This document shows positions 57,135 to 64,000 of a DNA stretch of 64,000 nucleotides, piece by piece. Numbering within the stretch: position 1 is the first letter of the stretch; the number at the start of each line of letters is the position of its first letter. A program made the translations under genes and the position numbers. The notes under the pieces are model-generated. The model was not told the DNA's origin, did no database searches, and saw only the letters and a program-made list of their open reading frames with translations. Origin of the DNA: Amoeboaphelidium protococcarum (Eukaryota > Aphelidiomycota > Aphelidea); assembly GCA_023515745.1 (NCBI GenBank), contig JALECJ010000257.1, positions 2,172,687 to 2,236,686 on the forward strand. Direction: 5' to 3'.

Positions 57135-59063
57135 TCAATCAATCTTGATCGATCCATAAATCTTGCGAACAAATGCATATGTAGCCCAGAATCCAATCAT
57201 TCCAGTAGTTAGAAAGTATGCAACACAGCCAATGAGTAGATATGAAAAGAAGATCATGCCTGCCATATAATTGGTAACTCGCTCAGCTTTAGTTAGATAC
57301 TGTACAATACCAAACGTGAGTATGTACCAAGTGGAACTACTGGAAACGAAAAACGACTTCCATTGCCATCTATAATCTTCGCCGCATAGCTAGAAGTATA
57401 TCATCACTATCGTCACCTCAATGCAAGTGATTACCAGCAAGATGTACACTAGCGCCATGAAACCATACATATAATAGTACTAATCTTGCCACATTGACTT
57501 CATGATGAAAAACAGCTCCATGAAAATGACAGTGAATGGGACAATTCCAGCAATGATCATGCTCGGCACTGGTTTAAAGTATATGCTTTACTCTGGTATC
57601 TACCGAGGAATTTAATTGGTGCGAACAGGATGCGATATAGCCGCCGTCTTTCTATCTGCAAAGAATGCTCCGAGCAGTACCAATGGCAAGGAGACAAAGA
57701 GCCAGATGGAGATCAGAGCCACAAAAGTTCCAAAAGGCAACGCTCCACTACTATGCAGAGCCCAGTTGAATGTATTAAGAACACACAACACTATGAAGAG
57801 AATAAGCGGAAATATAGTGGCGGTCCAGAATGCATTAATCAGTACACCACTTCTACCACCTTTGAATGACTTTCTCAGGCGAGAAGTATAATATCCGGCA
57901 AAAACACCAGCCAATGCCCAGAATACCAGCGCATAAGTCAAGAATCCGCCACGGAAACTTGGATTAAATATACCGAATAAAGCAAATAGAAGTGTGAGGG
58001 ATGCACTTACAAGAATTTAAACACCACACCCGACAAAAGCCGCCAGATGACCAACACGTCTCGGAGTTCTAAACACATCACCGTGCAACATCTTCCAACC
58101 AATAATGTCATCCACAGACTCCTCATCATCTTTATTGTATGCAGCAATATCTTTTCTCAATGTGGCAAGCATAATAAACGCCACAATTGCTGTGAGGACT
58201 ACAAGAAGCATAAGTGAATTGACAATGGAATACCAATGAATTTAAGCATTAGAACTATCAATGTACACATCCCATCTTCGACCCCAGTCAGTATTTCCAT
58301 CTTCTTTCCATGTGAGAGAATATGTATAAGCCACATCTTAAACATCATCATCATCATTATCATGATCATCAGCACTGTTAGTCACTTCAGATGCACTGCG
58401 CAATTCCAACGGATCACTGCGCTCATCCACAACACCTCCCATACACTTGCTAGCCTCAACCTCAGCGCTGACTGGCACCAGACGGAACCCAGTTATCAAT
58501 ATCTCTTCCTAATCGCTACCAGAAAATTAATACAGAACAGTGATGTCAACGTGATTATTAAGATAAAACTTGTTATTCTCCAAATCAACCTATCCCAGGT
58601 AGAAACCAACTTCATACCTGCCAGGATTAAAAGGGTCCTCAACGGCAGCGGGTAGACCATCCAACAACCACTCAGCCCGGTAATCCTCTGCGATGTACTA
58701 TTTAGCAAGATTAAGATCTATCTAAGAGAATTCGTGCTCACATATAACTCCACATTTAACATCTTCCAGTACCTTGAACTGAACACCGCTCTTGATTATA
58801 CGATCTCCACTGAATATTTCGCCCAGATTCAACGAGTCAAATTCATACTTTTACGGATGACATAGAAACGGAACATCAACATAGGCAAAAGGCAGCTAAC
58901 TAGTGTCTGATTCAATTTTGTTATACTTCAAGTCCACAACATCGCCCTTCTTGTACTTGACCGGGGCAATCTGAGACACATAGAAAGCCTCAACTGTGCT
59001 CAAGTAGCAAATTAATGCAATCGCTGCAACTTTTAAACGATGAAGCAATATGTGACACACCAT
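57135..59063 (-). CDS. TM9SF: Nonaspanin TM9SF / EMP70
   Basis: Single exon, 642 residues. Signal peptide (LKVAAIALICYLSTVEAFYV), then a luminal domain beginning QIAPVKYKKGDVVDLKYNKI, with QYIAEDYRAEWLLDGLP and the basic/aromatic FYLNNHVDI. A loop WDVYIDSS precedes the first of nine spans (IVNSLMLLVVLTAIVAF). Later signatures are DVFRTPRRVGHLAAFVGCG, FKGGRSGVLINAFWTATIFP, and PLVLLGAFFADRK. EMP70 proteins are Golgi/endosomal and act in sorting and adhesion. The last residues (YGSIKID) carry a KIKID-like Golgi-retention signal (KxD/E), typical of the family. Confidence 0.95.
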
Positions 59064-59326
59064 CTTATTAAGAGTATTATATACACTTAAAATTAGAATT
59101 CCTACACGAAATTTAACTAAAATCAAATATATCCCACTAAAGCCTAAACAAGTTCCCAACTGGATGAATTTGAAGAGGAAGAAAGTTATAAAGTATGGAG
59201 AAAAGCAAAACGGGAAACGAAAGAGCGAAGAGGCGACCGCTGTTCAACGATTATAAGAGCATCTGCTTCTCAACTGTTTCATCATTCAATTTCATCATTC
59301 AGCACATTTAGTCAGTCAGTCTAGCA

Positions 59327-60060
59327 TCATAGCTTTGCCTTGCTACTCTGATCCTCCAAATACAGAACCATTTCAATTTCCTTCGCTTTGCTACATTACA
59401 TTTAGGATAATTATAGGCGATGAAATCGTCTAATATAAGGGAAATAAAAATCTTACAATCCGCACTTTTCGTACTACACGTATATCAATGATGTTCATAC
59501 ATCAAAGATGGTTAATACTCTATAAAATATATAATTAGATTAGATAAATACTTACAAATGGAACATTCTTTTCACTGCAGTCCAGGATAATCTTGTAACA
59601 GCCGTTCTACTTTCCAACATACTTCAAAGCCTCGATAATGTACAGACCAAACTTCAGACTACGATATTCCTTATGCACCACAACATCTTCCAAGTGAGCG
59701 ACAAGACCGTTTTGATGAACAAACTTTCTCTCAACGATACTACAGATGATTAACTTTAAAAAATATATCCATGTAAAGAACTCAAAGCTAACAGTAAATT
59801 TACCAAGTGCCAGAGGCAGCAATTCTATTCTTCTTTGTATCTTCAATAACGACGGTGAAATACTCGTAATTGTGGGCTTTCAGATAGTGGAATCTGTCCA
59901 GAAATTACGCCTCGGTCAGATCGCCGACAGTGGTCAGATGAGATAACGCAGTCAGGAATCCTCTGTGATAATCATCAGATCTCAAAGGACGCACCTTAAA
60001 ACCATTAGGCAGCTAACTTTATACTTGATCAGATATAAACTTGGTTGAAAACAAATCCAT
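59327..60060 (-). CDS. GNA1: Glucosamine-6-phosphate N-acetyltransferase
   Basis: Four exons: 59804-60060, 59556-59739, 59457-59473 (17 nt), 59327-59390; introns 64, 82 and 66 nt, all ending TGTAG. 173 residues. GNAT fold: LPNGFKVRPLRSDDY, LSHLTTVGDLTEAQF, then across intron 1 ASGTCIVERKFVHQNGLVAH and LEDVVVHKEYRSLKFGLYII, CYKIILDCSEKNVPF, then the split YEKCGF and KAKEIEMV. It makes N-acetylglucosamine-6-phosphate for UDP-GlcNAc and chitin or glycans. A tiny exon carries YEKCG. Unspliced reading through intron 3 also stays open (see findings). Confidence 0.92.
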
Positions 60061-60292
60061 TTTCTAGTGCTTATTTAGTGATTGTTTCAGATGGATAACT
60101 ACAGCTGTATTGCAAAAGAGTACAGGCTTTGAGTGGAAAGACTGCAGGACGGACGGGCCAAGAAGAAGAATTTGGAGCGAGAACAAAACGCTTTGAAAGG
60201 CGCGTCCTGCTCAGACAAAACTCAAGACTTCATTTCTGAGGTATCACATGAATATCTTCCTTCCTACCGTAATATATACATTACCATTTTTA
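60061..60292. promoter_or_regulatory. Divergent promoter GNA1 / MZT1
   Basis: 232 nt between two divergent starts. A 13-codon ATG frame (60092) ends quickly in TGA. No other feature. Confidence 0.4.
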
Positions 60293-60517
60293 ATGATGGA
60301 CTCTTTAAACAACTCGGCTGATCCTACTTAAAGTAAGCCTTTGATATACTGTACTTTCAGAACTTAATGTATTTGATTAAGTGTAGTCATTCGGAAAATG
60401 TCTGAAATTCTAGGAACTGGTTCGGGAGATGAAGCATTGGCGATTTGTATTAGACTTTTACAGTCTGGTGTAAATCCAGAAGCATTAGCTGCTGTTATCC
60501 GTGAATTAAGGAAATGA
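60293..60517 (+). CDS. MZT1: Mitotic-spindle organising protein 1 (MOZART1)
   Basis: Two exons, 60293-60332 and 60387-60517; intron 60333-60386 (54 nt, GTAAGC...TGTAG). 56 residues. The protein is essentially one motif: IIRKMSEILGTGSGDEALAI, then CIRLLQSGVNPEALAAVIRE, matching the whole conserved core of MZT1 (EIS-ILNTGL, GVNPEALA-VIKELR). MZT1 binds GCP3 N-termini and recruits the gamma-tubulin complex. The gene is far too small for ordinary ORF calling and is recognisable only after splicing. Two adjacent ATG codons open it. Confidence 0.9.
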
Positions 60518-60733
60518 AATACAAATGATTTCTTTGTTTTCAAATTTGCAATTGGTACTTGTATGCATTTTGAGAAGCAAGCCTTTGTATGAACAAAGTA
60601 CATTATGTGAACCTAGTGTCGCAAGACAATATCAGTACTTGGTTCCATTATCAGTAAAAGTACGCACCATAAACATCAATGATGACTACAGTGAAAACAT
60701 TCATTATATTCTCATCATCAGTAATAATTTTGA

Positions 60734-62574
60734 TCATCTTGAAAAGTCCATCATTTCAATAGTTGTTGTGCTTCCTTTTTGTATGGCGGTAACTAGTCGC
60801 GTCTTGTCAATGGCCAGTCTCCAGATCCCAGTCGTATCCTCTAATAAAGTTCTGATTAATTTGCCAGTTTTCAGATCCCTAAATGTAATTGAATTAATTA
60901 TTCATTATGAAATGTAATATACTTATCGATAGGAAATACTTACCATATTTTAACACCATCGTCTCCACCTGTGACCAGTCTGTCTCCCTAAAATTGCAAT
61001 GAAGTCACGCTGTTGGCATGAGCCTCCAGACGATATTTGCACTCCATTGTGCGCATGTCCCACACAAAGATATATCCATCGGATCCTCCAGTAACTAATA
61101 CGTTATCTTTCAATTACATGTGACCCACCAAAGAATCATGGCCTTCAAGTACAGCCAAACAGGAGCCAGTCTTGGCGTCCCACACCCGCACAGAAGCATC
61201 CAATGATCCAGAACATGCCAATCTACCGTCAAAGCACACTGAGTAAATCTATTGTTCATGTCCGGTAAACTCGCGCAAACATTGACCAGATTGAAGGTCC
61301 CACAAGCGCAAATTATTATCATACGATCCAGACAGGACTAAATTATCATGAACAGAGAGGCAGCGGATACTTCCAGTATGGCCGCGTAGTACATGTAGGC
61401 ATTCGCCGTTAAGAATATCCCAAACTCGAAGAGTGTTATCTCTGGATCCAGTAACGCATCTGCTCTCATCCAACATCTTGAGACAGCGTATGGTAGAAGT
61501 GTGACCGGAAAGCCTCAATCGACAAGTGCTAGATCTGATATCCCACACTCTGAGATCTCTGTCACAGCCACCAGACACCAAAACATTATTTCTAAATTCC
61601 ATGGCCCAAACGCCACCATCATGGCCAGTAAATCTGCGTATTCTTTTACCTGAGGAGAGATCGTATACCTCGACAAGGCCAAATGCGGAGTTATCAGTGG
61701 CAACAGCCAAATATTATCCTTAAATCTGAAGACAAGTAACTATTGCAGATTTCGTACCTTCCTAGCTAATGTGTGAACATTGACCTTTATTCCAGTTTTG
61801 ATTGAGAGTGTACTCGGATATGAATTAGTTCTTGAATGATTTTTATACACCAACAGTGTCAATATCCATGAGATAAGTGTCAATTGAGGCTTTACTTCGA
61901 GCAGATACTGGAGTAAGTGGGACCATACACGTCAAGTCAGATAGCGAACTATGCTAGGAAGACATTTAAGAGCACTAGACATCCTGACTTTCATTAGCCG
62001 TGTATCCATACTTGATACACATCTATTTCCAGAAGTGATCATCTTCAGTTATGGATTGATGGAGGCGAGAGCATTGCGACAACTGACACGCGCTCTCGAT
62101 CGGCAAAAACGACAAAACATGAAGAGCCAGCTCGTGAGGAAGTTAGCCGACAATGTCCACTCGCAGACGAGGGAGGGTGATATTAGCCAGTAGAGAGAGT
62201 TGTCTGATACTGCAATGACTTGATACGAGAGTATTGAGGAGAGCATCTTTCTACTAGTCAGTCAACTGCATGAAACCAGATATAAATGAATGGACATCGT
62301 CATGATACGATTATACGGAGGAGGCGACGGATGATGAGGAAGCAATAGAGGAGGGAGACATTGTGGTCTTGTTGCCACCAAATAGAAAAATCTGTTAGGA
62401 TGATGAGGGGAACAAGACACATTTATTTAAGGCATTCTGCTACTAAGAGAACTATGGTTATATAGAAGACAGATTGTGAGAAGCATAAGTGACAGGATGT
62501 TGAAACATTGCACTTGAATCAACCGAGGGCTCATCACCAGCAGTCTTCCTTCTCTTGTGCTGATGGAAAGTCAT
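60734..62574 (-). CDS. CDC4: Cdc4/FBXW7-like F-box WD40 protein
   Basis: Two exons, 60944-62574 and 60734-60878; intron 60879-60943 (65 nt, GTAAGT...TTTAG). 591 residues. A disordered Ser/Gln-rich N-terminus has a basic KRRK patch. A helical block (HSFISGFMQLTDQQKDALLN) precedes the F-box: LPHELALHVLSFLPIE, CQLSQCSRLHQSITEDDHFW. Seven WD40 blades follow (SGGCDRDLRVWD, TGSRDNTLRVWD, SGSYDNNLRLWD, SGSLDASVRVWD, TGGSDGYIFVWD). The intron completes the last blade (VKIWDLKTGKLIRTLLED) and closes with TIEMMDFSR. It is a substrate receptor of SCF ligases for phosphodegrons such as those of cyclins. Confidence 0.92.
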
Positions 62575-63337
62575 TATGAGCAATACAGGACAGAGGGTAG
62601 ATATACTTTACGCAGACCAGCTAATTACCAGCACTAAATTACGATTTAAAAACAAAATAGCAGCCGAACGATGGGCGAACGGGTTTTGTTTTGCCTCTTT
62701 CCCAGATGGATCTTGGTCGTTTTCCTGAACGAGTCGATGAAATGGAGAAAAGTTGAAACAAATACAAATCTAGAACGCGGCTCAATTTACCTTACTTGAC
62801 GCTTCAAAACATTTACTGTACTGTACGTGTCATTAAATACTGTTTCACATACTCTTTACATTGCAAGAGTCACGATTCTCAATAAGTTATCTAGAACTTG
62901 CTGCTGATTATAATTTTGAGGTACTTTCGAATCAAAGATTCTAATAATCAGTCATTCATATTTGTACGTTCTTATTAGATACAGGACGTTTCACATTTTC
63001 GCCTTTATATAGCCATGTTATCGCATATGTCTACCGGTATAGTGTTTACGCGAATCTTTACGAAAAGTGCTTATAACAAGTGGATCCTGGCTCTCCTAAG
63101 CGCATGTCTTAGGATCTCACATTCAGTCGCCCCTCTACTAAATCTTTCCTGTCAATTACCGCGTCGCTTTAATGAGTCGCTTTAACTCGATTGTTCCTTC
63201 TCTTCTGTTGTTGCTCTCAATAGACATAACAGTTGTACTGTCAAGCAGCTATTTAATTTTAAGCTTATGAACGCGGTTTCTGTAGGCTTATTATTTAAAT
63301 TTATATACTAATCTAATTTCCTATATCCTATTTACTC
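62575..63337. promoter_or_regulatory. Divergent intergenic region CDC4-like / VPS26
   Basis: 763 nt, the longest gap. It contains a perfect 7-bp stem with a 7-nt loop at 63094-63114 (TCCTAAG...CTTAGGA) flanked by GGATC copies, and a GCGTCGCTTTAATGAGTCGCTTTAA near-direct repeat about 63161-63185. No ORF of note. Could hold a non-coding RNA, but no known family is recognised. Confidence 0.4.
63094..63114. other. Short perfect hairpin
   Basis: TCCTAAG, seven-base loop, CTTAGGA. Outer bases GGATC appear on both sides (63082-63086 and 63112-63116). It could be part of a small structured RNA or a palindromic factor site. Energy and conservation are not assessed. Confidence 0.4.
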
Positions 63338-64000
63338 ATGTAGTCATTGCTTGGATTGGGTGCTCCGTCGGTGGATATTTAAATCACCCTGAATAATGAA
63401 GACTAGAGGAAGAAGATTGCCGTTCCGTTGAGACTGTCTCGCTCAGAGATGAAGAATGGCAGTACCATGTCACTGGACAAGGCAGAGTAGAAGACTGAAT
63501 TGTTTCCACTGTATTTTGATGGAGAGCCAGTCAAAGGCAAGATCCTTATAAAGGCGAAAGATGGCAAGAAGGTGGAGCATAACGGCATCAAGTGCGAATT
63601 TGTCGGCTAAATTGGTGAGATTATTATATGTATTTCATTGTCTCTATAAATCCATATAGCAAAAAGTGCTTAGTATGTAGAGCTTTTCAATGATCGCGGA
63701 AACCATAATGAATTTTTAACTTTGAGAAATGAGTTGGCTGCACCTGGAGAACTGAGACATACTGTCAATTATGATTTTGAGTTTAGAAATGTGGAGAAGT
63801 AGTACGAGTGTTATAGGGGTATTAATGCTCGCTTACGGTATGTCTTTGCTATTTACTTGGGTAATCGACTTTTGTGAACAACGTGCGTGAAGTACTTGGT
63901 GTAGATATATGGTCAGAGTCACGATCAGTAGAAGATTGTCGGACATTATAAATGAGAAGGATGTCTGGGTGTACAACTATAAAATTCCGCCTCAGGTCAA
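63338..64000 (+). CDS. VPS26: VPS26 retromer subunit (5' part)
   Basis: Exons 63338-63614, 63660-63837 and 63905 to the window edge; introns 45 nt (63615-63659, GTGAGA...TATAG) and 67 nt (63838-63904, GTATGT...TGTAG). About 184 residues are visible. Start MQSLLGLGAPSVDIQITL; arrestin-like fold follows: FDGEPVKGKILIKAKD, HNGIKCEFVGQI, ELFNDRGNHNEFLTL, APGELRHTVNYDFEF, YRGINARLRYMVRVTISRRL and KDVWVYNY. VPS26 with VPS35/VPS29 retrieves cargo from endosomes. The second codon is TAG, so the gene is unreadable in the standard code. The C-terminus lies outside the window. Confidence 0.96.

Noticed and set aside
61951..62193. 80-codon + strand ORF
   Set aside because: Antisense to the F-box of the Cdc4-like gene.

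Overview
This window is a compact, gene-dense nuclear segment from a eukaryote with a reassigned genetic code. TAA and TAG sit in frame inside nearly every conserved gene, often where relatives have Gln. All 45 genes whose 3' end lies in the window terminate at TGA. A poly-Gln tract near 24011 freely mixes CAA, CAG, TAA and TAG. The working code is therefore UAA/UAG = Gln and UGA = the only stop. Ordinary stop-to-stop ORF calling breaks almost every gene into pieces, and the models below were rebuilt under the Gln code.

Gene content points to an early-branching relative of Fungi (Holomycota), with an aphelid-like organism as my best guess; this is inference, not proof. Fungal-leaning genes are a POX1-type acyl-CoA oxidase, VFA1, Met2 homoserine O-acetyltransferase, a CMT1/CAP59-type mannosyltransferase, an Atp14-like ATP synthase subunit, a Vip1-like RRM protein and a Ser/Thr-rich GPI-type protein. 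Traits normally lost in Dikarya are also present: parvin (integrin adhesion), DZIP1 (ciliary base) and a PHD-JmjC demethylase. A ciliate shares this code but fits the gene set poorly.

Layout: 46 protein genes (44 complete at both ends, partial genes at the two window edges), mostly one exon, alternating between strands. Region 1-15 kb: DZIP1, UTP15, uL23m, ATP synthase h, GMD, VFA1, MFAP1, COA4, a SLMAP-like FHA protein, KDM7-like demethylase, RasGEF. 15-30.5 kb: antizyme (+1 frameshift), ankyrin protein, RING E3, GPI-type protein, PIG-V, RRM protein, EAF6-like, G3BP-like, REEP/Yop1-like, MAP kinase, GluRS. 30.5-46 kb: ALG2, a PPxY tail-anchored protein, an orphan, mannosyltransferase, acyl-CoA oxidase, PP4R3, syntaxin, TAF12, INCENP, MED1. 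46-64 kb: J-domain/TMEM185 fusion, parvin, Met2, orphan, carrier-like, UBC12, G-alpha, condensin CND2, TM9SF, GNA1, MZT1, Cdc4/FBXW7-like, VPS26.

Twenty-five short introns (39-82 nt) were placed by homology and frame. Twenty-two of them end in TGTAG and 24 of 25 start with GTA. Many neighbours are tail-to-tail with only 57-136 nt between stops. I see no mobile elements, CRISPR arrays, rRNA or convincing tRNA genes. Functionally the genes are housekeeping (ribosome biogenesis, splicing, transcription, mitosis), with a recurrent glycan/secretory theme: GMD, PIG-V, ALG2, GT69 transferase, GNA1, TM9SF.
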